From JANNBN01 sp963763885 (GTDB taxonomy: Bacteria; Actinomycetota; Acidimicrobiia; Acidimicrobiales; JANYDT01): DNA of 64,000 nucleotides. A program made the translations under genes and the position numbers. Positions within the stretch are counted from its first letter, which is position 1. The number at the start of each line of letters is the position of its first letter. Positions 41,677-48,802 of this stretch are shown piece by piece. The notes beneath the pieces were generated by a model that was not told the origin of the DNA, searched no databases, and saw only the letters and a list, made by a program, of their open reading frames with translations. Where the stretch lies: assembly GCA_963763885.1 (NCBI GenBank), contig CAVXQD010000007.1, forward strand, positions 744,001 through 808,000. Direction: 5' to 3'.

Positions 41677-43465
41677 GCGTTGGGTTGATCAGGCCCGCAG
41701 CGTGGCGGCGCCGGAGCCAGTCGACCAAGACGTCGGCCGGAAGCGGACGGGACAACAAATATCCCTGCGCGGTGGTGCAACCGAGGCTGCGCAGCTGCTC
41801 GAGCGAACGCTCATCTTCCACACCTTCGGCGACCGTGTCTAAACCAAAGCTGCTGGCGACTTCTATCACCGCGCGCACGATCGCGAAGTTGGCTGGATTG
41901 TCGGCAAGGTCGATGACGAACGACTTGTCGATCTTCAGTTCATCGACGTCGAGGCGAGCCAGGTATGCGAGGGCGGAGTAACCGGTACCGAAGTCGTCGA
42001 TTGAGAGGCGCACACCCAGAGCTTTGATGCGCTCCACCACGCTGCGAGACACCTCGGAGTCCGTAGTGAATTCGCTCTCGGTGATTTCGAGAGTGAGCCA
42101 TTCTCCGGGAAGACCAGCGGTCTTCAACGCGTTGGCGATGTCGTCTGGCAGATCGATGTCTCGGAGACACCGCGCCGGAAGGTTGACCGCAACGCTCATG
42201 GCGAGCCCATCACGGTGCCACTGAGCGCACTGTGGGAGCGCTGTGTGCAACACGAACCACGTGAGGTCGTGGATGAGCCCGGTGTGTTCGGCCAGCGGCA
42301 CAAGCTCGTCTGGTGGGACCGCACCGCGCACAGGGTGACACCACCGCACCAACGCTTCAGCTCCAACGACGACACCACTGGCAATGTCGGTTTTGGGTTG
42401 GTAGTGAACGTCGAGTTCGCCCAGCTCGATTGCCTGACGAAGATCAACCACGAGTTCAAGCTGATCCGTGGTAACCCGCTCATGCGTTGGGTCCCACATC
42501 TCCAGCCTGGACTCTGGGGTCTCTTTTGCGACATACATCGCAACATCGGCATGGCGCACAAGAATGCTTCGGGTGACTCCGTGGAACGGAGCGACTGCAA
42601 GACCCATGGCAGCGTCGATGTGAATGGTTGCGTCGCCTGCGTCGATAGGTCCACCGACAGCACGCAACAACCTGATTGCTTGTGCGCGGGCATCGTCAAG
42701 ATCAACAACGTCGGAGAACAACACTGCGAACGAATCGCCACCAATTCGGGCCGCGGCGCAGTCGACACGGAGCGAACGGACGAGGCGCTGTGCAACTTCT
42801 GCAACTACCGTGTCGCCGACGGTATGGCCGAAGCTGGCGTTGATCTCTTTGAAGCGGTTGAGGTCGAAGACCACCAACGCTGCCGCGTGCGGGCTTGCGG
42901 TGGCCATGGAGGCAGAGACGCGGGTGAGCGCAGTGTCGACGGCCTGCTCGAACGCGATGCGATTCGCGAGCCCGGTGAGCGGGTCGTGGGTGGCGTCGTG
43001 TTCGTGGTCGTCGAGTTCAGCTGCCAGCTCTGTGCTGAGTCGTGAGGTGCCCATTGCAAGGGCGACGAAATGACCAGCAGTACTAGCCGAAGAGAGGTCT
43101 ACGGAGGAGTCTGCGTGCGGAGCGAGGTACAGCTCGCCGATCAGATCACCGTTGCAAAACAGTGGCAGTTGAACCACACCAGGACGGAGGTCTGCGTGAC
43201 GGCTGATGTTGGCAAGCGGATCGGTCGACCAACGCGACGACCTGCCGTCGTACATGACAATCTCGGCGATGGCGGACCGAGTTGCCTTCAGCGTTGACCG
43301 CAATAACTCAAGCGGATCCGGATGATGTGCAGTTGCCAACTCGCCGAGGGCGCCAAGCCGATCGAGGTGCTCCGACCGATACGAATCCAGGACCGCGACG
43401 GAACCGGTACGCCGATCGACCCGACGGGGCGTCCTGCGATCAGTCCGGGGCGGAGGAGTAGTCAC
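41666..43465 (-). CDS. GAF-like/GGDEF/EAL protein, probable c-di-GMP phosphodiesterase
   Basis: A 599-aa soluble signalling protein with no transmembrane segments. A GAF-like N-terminal region (residues about 25-145) precedes a GGDEF domain starting DHEHDATHDPLTGLANR. Its active-site motif is altered: RIGGDSFAVLF (GGDSF, near residue 240), so cyclase activity is doubtful. The EAL domain looks intact: GAEALVRW (near 370), LEITES, DDFGTGYSALAYL and KIDKSFV, with the later AEGVE Glu. The net activity is probably c-di-GMP hydrolysis, with GGDEF as a possible GTP sensor. The start is a GTG. It heads the chain MurL-MurD2-ABC. Confidence 0.9.
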   Translation of the reverse strand: MTTPPPRTDRRTPRRVDRRTGSVAVLDSYRSEHLDRLGALGELATAHHPDPLELLRSTLKATRSAIAEIVMYDGRSSRWSTDPLANISRHADLRPGVVQLPLFCNGDLIGELYLAPHADSSVDLSSASTAGHFVALAMGTSRLSTELAAELDDHEHDATHDPLTGLANRIAFEQAVDTALTRVSASMATASPHAAALVVFDLNRFKEINASFGHTVGDTVVAEVAQRLVRSLRVDCAAARIGGDSFAVLFSDVVDLDDARAQAIRLLRAVGGPIDAGDATIHIDAAMGLAVAPFHGVTRSILVRHADVAMYVAKETPESRLEMWDPTHERVTTDQLELVVDLRQAIELGELDVHYQPKTDIASGVVVGAEALVRWCHPVRGAVPPDELVPLAEHTGLIHDLTWFVLHTALPQCAQWHRDGLAMSVAVNLPARCLRDIDLPDDIANALKTAGLPGEWLTLEITESEFTTDSEVSRSVVERIKALGVRLSIDDFGTGYSALAYLARLDVDELKIDKSFVIDLADNPANFAIVRAVIEVASSFGLDTVAEGVEDERSLEQLRSLGCTTAQGYLLSRPLPADVLVDWLRRRHAAGLINPTHAN

Positions 43466-43832
43466 GGTCAGGGGTCGATTCGTTGATGCTGGATACAGCG
43501 CAGATACAAAGGGCGGACTTGCGGGAAGAGCGTGCTGGGCGAATCAGCCCACAACAAAGCCCGAAGCAGCCCAGAACATCCACAAGCAGCGGCAATTTAA
43601 GACTAACAGCGCTACGGTGCTCACAGCCGCACGGAGCCGCCCGACCAGTTCCTTGCCAGTTCCTTGCCAGTTCCTTGCCAAGAGTCGCGCCGCCGACCAA
43701 CAACGCTCGCCGTGACGCACTAATCTCGGCAAGTCGAGTCGCAGCATCCTCGGCAAGTCACGGCCGCTCGCACAGGCGGCCACACGCCGCAATCTGGCAC
43801 CCCGCCCCTTCTCGTCGATCGGAAGCTTGCAC
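43466..43832. other. Intergenic region with an 11-bp tandem repeat
   Basis: No credible gene in 367 bases between the divergent GGDEF-EAL gene and the small membrane protein gene. It must hold both promoters. At 43646-43678 the unit CAGTTCCTTGC is repeated three times exactly. Overlapping minus-strand open frames are low-complexity and look spurious. Confidence 0.5.
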
Positions 43833-44135
43833 ATGAACACCGCTACTGACTGGCGGCTAGAGTCGGCTGCGCCCAGCCGCATCAGCTCACCTGCACCGGT
43901 ATCGGCACCGGACCCACCGGACCCATCGCCCCGGCCAGAGGTTTCTTCCATGTACTCGCCCGCATCCATCGCATTCTTTGGCGTCACCGGCTCCGCTGTC
44001 GGCGCAGCTGGCCTGACTGGCAGTTTCGGCGGCCTGACCAGCCTCTTCGTCACCGCTGTCGTGCTCACAACTCTCTTTGTTTCGTTGCTTGTCGTGCGCG
44101 CAGTCGTTCGCCGCCGACACGGCGTCACCCGCTAA
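43833..44135 (+). CDS. Small single-span membrane protein
   Basis: A protein of up to 100 aa with a Pro/Ser-rich N-terminal region, then a Gly/Ala-rich hydrophobic stretch (SIAFFGVTGSAVGAAGLTGS) and a clear transmembrane helix (SLFVTAVVLTTLFVSLLVV) followed by basic RAVVRRRHG. Two starts fit: the ATG at 43833 with GGAAG before it, or the ATG at 43950 with GAGG, giving 61 aa. It lies directly upstream of the glycosyltransferase, so it may be an accessory membrane subunit; no family recognised. Confidence 0.5.
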   Translation: MNTATDWRLESAAPSRISSPAPVSAPDPPDPSPRPEVSSMYSPASIAFFGVTGSAVGAAGLTGSFGGLTSLFVTAVVLTTLFVSLLVVRAVVRRRHGVTR

Positions 44136-44166
44136 CCCCCGGGACACCTCCGGGTCGGTTTACACA

Positions 44167-45576
44167 GTGTTGCAAGGGATCACCAACGCCGCCAACATCG
44201 TGGTGGTCCTGTCTTTGATCTACCTCATTGGGGTGATGATCTCTGGGCGACACCAGCCCGAGGTACCACAAGGGTCAACCGATCACCTCACTCCTGTGTT
44301 CATCGTTCCTTGCCTCAACGAAGAGCGGGTCATCGGGCAGACGTTGGATCGGCTGCTCGCCATCCATCGGGCGTTGGTTGTCGTCATCGACGACGGATCA
44401 GACGACGCAACTGCCGCAATCGTGCGCAACCGCCAGAACGACCGTGTCCTCCTCGCGCAGCGCACGCTTCCCCAAGCGCGCCACGGTAAAGGGGCCGCAC
44501 TCAATTACGGGTTCGGTCGATTGGTTGATTGGGCAACAGGTCGTGGCGTCGACCCGGCCAACACCATCGTGTGCGTCATGGATGCCGACGGCATCATTGA
44601 CGAGCAAGCCATTGATCGCGTCTTGCCTTACTTCCTTGACCAGAACGTGGCCGGCTGCCAGATCCTCGTGCGTATCCGCAACCGAGACAAGCTCATCGGC
44701 CGTATGCAAGACGTCGAGTTCACAACGTTCACCGAACTTGTTCAGAGCGGCCGACAGAACATCGGCTCGTCCGGTCTCGGCGGCAACGGGCAGTTCACCC
44801 GGCTCGCAGCGCTTGAAGATCTGGGCAATCACCCATGGTCGGATTGCCTCGTCGAAGACTTAGATCTCGGCCTGCAGTTGTTGGCCAAAGGCTGGGACCT
44901 GCGTGTGTGCACAGACACGTTTGTCGCGCAGCAGGGCTTGGAGAGCGTCAGCCGTCTCGTGCGTCAACGCACTCGATGGGTGCAAGGACTGTTCCAGACG
45001 TGGCGGCGAATTCCGTCCATCCTCGCGTCGCCAATGAAGCTAAGGGCACAGATCGACGTGCTTTACGCCCTCGTGTTTCCTGGGATTGTGGCCGTTGTGT
45101 GGCCCATCGTCATCCTGGTTGCGCACGCCTACATGTTGTCGTTGGTCCTCTCCAGTAAACCCGGGGACTCCATCGGAAGCGGGCGGTGGTGGGCAGCAAT
45201 TGCCGTTTGGTATTCGTTCACCTTCGGCCCGGCGTTGTATCTGCTCTTTCACTACCGGCGCCGCACCCGTGAGCTCAGTTGGATTCGGGCGTTTCTTACC
45301 GCGCACGTTTATGCCGTGTTTCAACTCATTTGGTACGTAGCGGGCTGGAAGGCAATCGCCCGGATCATCACTCGCCGCCACGGTTGGGTGAAGACCGAGC
45401 GATACGAAGAGTCTGACCACCAGCAAGTACAGCGCCAGATCGAGGCAAACCCCAGCGGTTACCTCGCCGCCAACGCAGCCCTTGGCGGGTCTGCAGGCAC
45501 CACTGCTACAGGCACCACCGCTACAGGCGCACCAAGCGCGTCGCAGACGCTGCCAGCCACCCCAGACAACGCCTGA
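44167..45576 (+). CDS. Membrane glycosyltransferase, family 2
   Basis: Processive-type GT2, about 469 aa. An N-terminal transmembrane helix (IVVVLSLIYLIGVMISG) precedes the GT-A domain: PVFIVPCLNEERVIGQTLD, VVVIDDGSDDATA, ALNYGFGRL, CVMDADGIID (DAD metal site), SCLVEDLDLGLQLLAKG (ED), and QRTRWVQGLFQTW (QxxRW). Two or three transmembrane helices follow (LVFPGIVAVVWPIVILVAHAYM, AIAVWYSFTFGPALYLLF). The cytoplasmic tail ends in Gly/Thr/Ala repeats. It should make or extend a cell-surface polysaccharide or glycolipid. The GTG at 44167 is preferred; a TTG at 44077 overlaps the previous gene. Confidence 0.88.
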   Translation: MLQGITNAANIVVVLSLIYLIGVMISGRHQPEVPQGSTDHLTPVFIVPCLNEERVIGQTLDRLLAIHRALVVVIDDGSDDATAAIVRNRQNDRVLLAQRTLPQARHGKGAALNYGFGRLVDWATGRGVDPANTIVCVMDADGIIDEQAIDRVLPYFLDQNVAGCQILVRIRNRDKLIGRMQDVEFTTFTELVQSGRQNIGSSGLGGNGQFTRLAALEDLGNHPWSDCLVEDLDLGLQLLAKGWDLRVCTDTFVAQQGLESVSRLVRQRTRWVQGLFQTWRRIPSILASPMKLRAQIDVLYALVFPGIVAVVWPIVILVAHAYMLSLVLSSKPGDSIGSGRWWAAIAVWYSFTFGPALYLLFHYRRRTRELSWIRAFLTAHVYAVFQLIWYVAGWKAIARIITRRHGWVKTERYEESDHQQVQRQIEANPSGYLAANAALGGSAGTTATGTTATGAPSASQTLPATPDNA

Positions 45577-45692
45577 CAACGCCTGACACCCTCGCCCGGG
45601 GTTACGTCTCTCACAAACTTCTTGCTGTTCAAACGGCATTTCATGTCTTATCGTGTGATTACATGACAAACATGAAAACACAGGAGAAGAAG

Positions 45693-46103
45693 ATGCCTGC
45701 ATGGCAGCCGGATTGGTCAGACGTTCCCTTCGATCACGCAGCGGCGCATGAATACGCGGCGGCGTGTCGACAAACCAGCGCCACGCTGCACAACATTGCC
45801 GATCAGCGCATACGTTTAGCAGCGCAGGCAGTCATCGACTGGGAGGGCCCCAAACGCACCCGCTTCGACTCTGACATCGCAAAGTGGAACACCGAAGCGG
45901 CAGCGCTTGCCGAGCAACTCAACTCCGTTGCAGTCCGAGTGGAATCTGCATCCGATACCGCTCGGCGGCTCCAGGCACAACGCGAATCCGATCGAGCGAG
46001 ATGGTGGGCCGAGAACCGCCAAGAGCAGCTGGCCGCTGAACAACAAGCTGCCGAGGCGGCGCTGGCCGCACCACTGGCTGCGTCACCTGGTGCCAACGCT
46101 TGA
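45693..46103 (+). CDS. WXG100-like (ESAT-6-type) helical hairpin protein
   Basis: A 136-aa helical protein. Helix 1 (AAAHEYAAACRQTSATLHNI) leads to a turn with IDWEGPKRTRFDSDI, matching the WxGPxxxxF turn of WXG100 proteins, then helix 2 (NTEAAALAEQLNSVAVRVES). An Arg/Glu/Ala-rich coiled tail follows. GGAG lies 6 bases before the ATG at 45693, which is therefore preferred to the ATG at 45663. WXG100 proteins are usually type VII secretion substrates; no EccC-type ATPase is in the window. The gene downstream overlaps it by one base. Confidence 0.62.
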   Translation: MPAWQPDWSDVPFDHAAAHEYAAACRQTSATLHNIADQRIRLAAQAVIDWEGPKRTRFDSDIAKWNTEAAALAEQLNSVAVRVESASDTARRLQAQRESDRARWWAENRQEQLAAEQQAAEAALAAPLAASPGANA

Positions 46104-46432
46104 TGAACCTCGTCGCACTCCAAGACGGCGAGCCGTCAGACTTCAGCACGCCTGATCTCACTCGACCACACCCGTTGGTCAGCGTCGTGCCAGTGCGGCT
46201 GAGGAGTTTTGTCGCTTCCGACGCCGACCTGCTTGTTGTCCTGCTCACCGCGGTTTCCATACTCCAGCTCCTCGCGGATCGACAGACGCTGACGTCGCCT
46301 CCCGGGTCTGGCATCGGCTTCGACGCTGCTCCGGTCGGACGCCTCATGCGCCTCTATCGCGCCGGCGAGGCCACCGATAACCGCGTGCTACAGGTCGCCG
46401 ACAGGTTCGAGCGTGCCGACGCTCGGCGCTGA
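46103..46432 (+). CDS. Hypothetical protein coupled to the WXG100-like gene
   Basis: A 109-aa protein, no recognised family. A Pro-rich N-terminal third is followed by a hydrophobic helix (DADLLVVLLTAVSILQLLA) that could be membrane-associated or a core helix, then a helical C-terminus (GRLMRLYRAGEATDNRVLQV). The ATG at 46103 shares one base with the stop of the WXG100-like gene (TGATG), so the two are co-translated and may work together. Confidence 0.6.
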   Translation: MNLVALQDGEPSDFSTPDLTRPHPLVSVVPVRLRSFVASDADLLVVLLTAVSILQLLADRQTLTSPPGSGIGFDAAPVGRLMRLYRAGEATDNRVLQVADRFERADARR

Positions 46433-46473
46433 CGCACTTGGACGGCGCGGCCACAAAGCGCCAGAATGACGCC

Positions 46474-46869
46474 GTGACTACGACAATCCCCCACGTCAAC
46501 TACCTCGTCCTGGGCGACAACCCGCATCTGGTCGCAAACGAGTGTGAGGCGTGCGGCGCCCGCTTCTTCGATCGACGCAACGCGTGTGCCGGCTGTTCTG
46601 GAACTGCTTTTCGGCAGGTCCCAATCGAGACCACCGGTGAGGTCCGTTCGTTCACCATCGTCACGTTCGCAGCGCCTGGCGTCCCGGTTCCGTTCGTGGC
46701 TGCCGTGATTGATTGCGGCGGCACCAGTGTGCGTGGCAACCTCATCAACGTTGAACCCTCCCCAGGTCACGTTCGCTTGGGGATGAAGGTTCGGCTGGTC
46801 CTCAACTCGCTAGGCACAGACACGCAAGGCGTCGAAGCGATCAGCTTCGCGTTCGAGCCACTTTCCTGA
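46474..46869 (+). CDS. DUF35 Zn-ribbon/OB-fold protein
   Basis: Acyl-CoA-binding OB-fold protein with an N-terminal rubredoxin-like zinc ribbon, 131 aa from the GTG at 46474. Ribbon: CEACGARFFDRRNACAGC (two CxxC pairs). OB fold: GEVRSFTIVTFAAPGVPVPFVAAVIDC, LGMKVRLVLNS. DUF35 proteins pair with thiolase-like enzymes, for example in sterol side-chain breakdown, where they form complexes with the thiolase/aldolase. The thiolase gene is 127 bases downstream, past the 14-base tandem repeat, consistent with a working pair. Confidence 0.85.
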   Translation: MTTTIPHVNYLVLGDNPHLVANECEACGARFFDRRNACAGCSGTAFRQVPIETTGEVRSFTIVTFAAPGVPVPFVAAVIDCGGTSVRGNLINVEPSPGHVRLGMKVRLVLNSLGTDTQGVEAISFAFEPLS

Positions 46870-46952
46870 ATCACCACTTTCTAATCACCACTTTCTAATC
46901 ACCACTTTCTAACCACCACTTTCTAACCACCACTTTCTAACCACCACTTTCT
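46869..46952. repeat. Six tandem copies of a 14-bp unit
   Basis: Three copies of AATCACCACTTTCT are followed by three copies of AACCACCACTTTCT, with no other differences. The array begins at the last base of the DUF35 stop codon and ends 44 bases before the thiolase start. Six identical-length units in two homogeneous blocks suggest recent slippage, so copy number may vary among strains. Confidence 0.95.
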
Positions 46953-46996
46953 TAGCCAACCGCACGACCAACGCAGAAAAACCCAGGAGCACCACC

Positions 46997-48202
46997 ATGG
47001 CAAGCAGCTCAGACATTTGGATCCTCGGCATCAACATGACCAAGTTCGGCAAGCATGCCGACAAGGACATCGTGGATCTCGGGGCCGAAGCGGCACTGGC
47101 AGCTATTGCTGACGCTGGTGTATCGATGAAAGATATCGGCATCCTCGCGGCAGGAAACCTAATGGGACGCGGCGCCATCGCGCAGAATCTGCAGAAGCAG
47201 ATCGGCCAGACCGGCATCCCCGCGTACAACGTGGCCAACGCGTGCGCCACAGGCGCCACGGCGTTGCGTGTTGCAATCATGGCCATTAAGGCCGGCGAGA
47301 CAGACATGGGAATGGCTGTCGGCGTTGAGAAGCTCGCTGGCGCTGGCCTGCTGGGCGCTGCTCCCGCAAAGAGCACTGACGGCTCTTGGCAACCAGAAGG
47401 CCGGTTCGGCGCAGTTGCCGGCATCGACGGTCGTATTGGCACAGACAACATGCCTGGCACGTTCGCCCAGGTCGGCATGGAGTACGGCCATAAGTACGGC
47501 GGAGTCGACTTTGAGCTTTTCGCAAAAATCTCTGAGAAAAACCACGCGCACTCCACGCTCAACCCGTTGGCCGCATACACCAAGGCCATGTCCCTTGAAC
47601 AGATCATGAACGAGCCCATGATCGCCTACCCAAACACTCGTGCCATGTGTTCGGCCAACTGCGACGGTGCGGCCGCCGCAATTGTGGTCAGCGGCGAGAA
47701 GCTACGTACGCTTAGCTTGCAGCAGCAACGGCGTGCTGTGAAGGTGAGCGCGTCCATCCTCACCAGCGATCCATATCAGGAGGCCTGCCAGGTTCTCCCC
47801 GATGTCAACACGCTCACCAAAATGGCGGCGAAGCAAGCTTATGAGCAGGCCGGCATCGGCCCCGAAGACCTCAACCTGGTGGAACTGCACGATTGCTTCG
47901 CCACTGCGGAGTTGGTCCACTACGACAACCTTGGCCTTTGCGAAGAAGGCGGCGCGGTGGACTTCTTCAATTCGGGCGCACCTTGGCGGCACGGCAGCAA
48001 GCCGGTCAACGTCTCCGGCGGGCTGCAGTCAAAGGGGCACCCCATTGCGGCCACCGGCATCGCCAACATCTGGGAGGTGTGCCAGCACCTACGCGGCGAA
48101 GCCGGTCCTCGCCAGATCGAGGGAGCAAAGGTGGGGTTGGCACACGTCATTGGCCTCGCATCCGCGTGCGGAATCCACATCCTGGAGAAGTCGGCCGCGT
48201 AG
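46997..48202 (+). CDS. Thiolase family protein (acetyl-CoA acetyltransferase/SCP2 type)
   Basis: A 401-aa thiolase-fold enzyme. Nucleophilic Cys in YNVANACATGATALRVAI, MAVGVEKLAGAG, the histidine region VELHDCFATAELVHYDNLGL, and the C-terminal NVSGGLQSKGHPIAATGIAN with GLASACGIHIL. The HDCF and GHPxxATG elements are those of the SCP2-type/lipid-transfer thiolases. It is probably the partner of the DUF35 protein and acts in beta-oxidation of an unknown acyl-CoA. Confidence 0.92.
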   Translation: MASSSDIWILGINMTKFGKHADKDIVDLGAEAALAAIADAGVSMKDIGILAAGNLMGRGAIAQNLQKQIGQTGIPAYNVANACATGATALRVAIMAIKAGETDMGMAVGVEKLAGAGLLGAAPAKSTDGSWQPEGRFGAVAGIDGRIGTDNMPGTFAQVGMEYGHKYGGVDFELFAKISEKNHAHSTLNPLAAYTKAMSLEQIMNEPMIAYPNTRAMCSANCDGAAAAIVVSGEKLRTLSLQQQRRAVKVSASILTSDPYQEACQVLPDVNTLTKMAAKQAYEQAGIGPEDLNLVELHDCFATAELVHYDNLGLCEEGGAVDFFNSGAPWRHGSKPVNVSGGLQSKGHPIAATGIANIWEVCQHLRGEAGPRQIEGAKVGLAHVIGLASACGIHILEKSAA

Positions 48203-48419
48203 ACCCGATGCCCGCGCACAACCCCAACTGAAGGTGCGTTTGGGGTGTGCAGCGCCTGCATCCAGCCTTCTCATCGGAGCCATCAGCGCCACGAGGCGTC
48301 TGCCGATGACTGAGTTGCGTGCGGAACGAACCTTTACTCAGCGACCGGATGCCGGCGTCCGTTGTTCCACGTCTGGAGTACGGGCGTGTAGACCCCGCAT
48401 CCGGCTACGTTGCTCTGAC

Positions 48420-48789
48420 CTGACTACCTTCGATGCGACCCGTGTCGTGCGCAGGTTACAGCGAAGCGCTGCATGCACGACGGTGTTCCTCCTTCCTGAC
48501 TACACGATCGCCTTCGTGTCCGATGGCGCCAAGATCCTTCTCGGTTACGAGCCATGTTCTTGTGGTCGTGGCCGAGCGATTGCAGAAGTTGGTCCGCGCC
48601 GGTGACCTGGTTGCGCGAATGGGCGGCGACGAATTCTGCGTGCTTGCCCACGTTGCAAACTTGGCAGCAGCTGACCGCCTCGGCGAACGCAACGGCAACG
48701 CACTGCGACAGGACATTGACCTGGACGGCAACGTAACCCTCACTTCTCCCCGAATCGACACGCAAGTCGGTCGAAACAGCGCGAAGTGA
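48420..48789 (+). pseudogene. Decayed PAS-GGDEF gene fragment
   Basis: Two coding remnants in different frames. The first reads RVVRRLQRSAACTTVFLLPD, then YTIAFVSDGAKILLGYEP, like the start of a PAS domain. At about 48555 the frame shifts and reads VLVVVAERLQKLVRAGDLVA, RMGGDEFCVLAHV, a piece of a GGDEF domain including its motif and the conserved preceding helix. The rest of PAS, the linker and the N-terminal half of GGDEF are missing, and the C-terminus is garbled. An internal deletion from a larger PAS-GGDEF gene fits. The rest of 48203-48802 holds no other gene. Confidence 0.72.
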
Positions 48790-48802
48790 GGGTAAAGCTG
48801 GG

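Noticed and set aside
43544..44128. Minus-strand 194-codon frame opposite the small membrane protein
   Set aside because: Low-complexity, overlaps the promoter region and the plus-strand gene; no motif.
46909..47619. Minus-strand 236-codon frame opposite the thiolase
   Set aside because: Starts inside the tandem repeat and is antisense to the thiolase active-site region; artefact.
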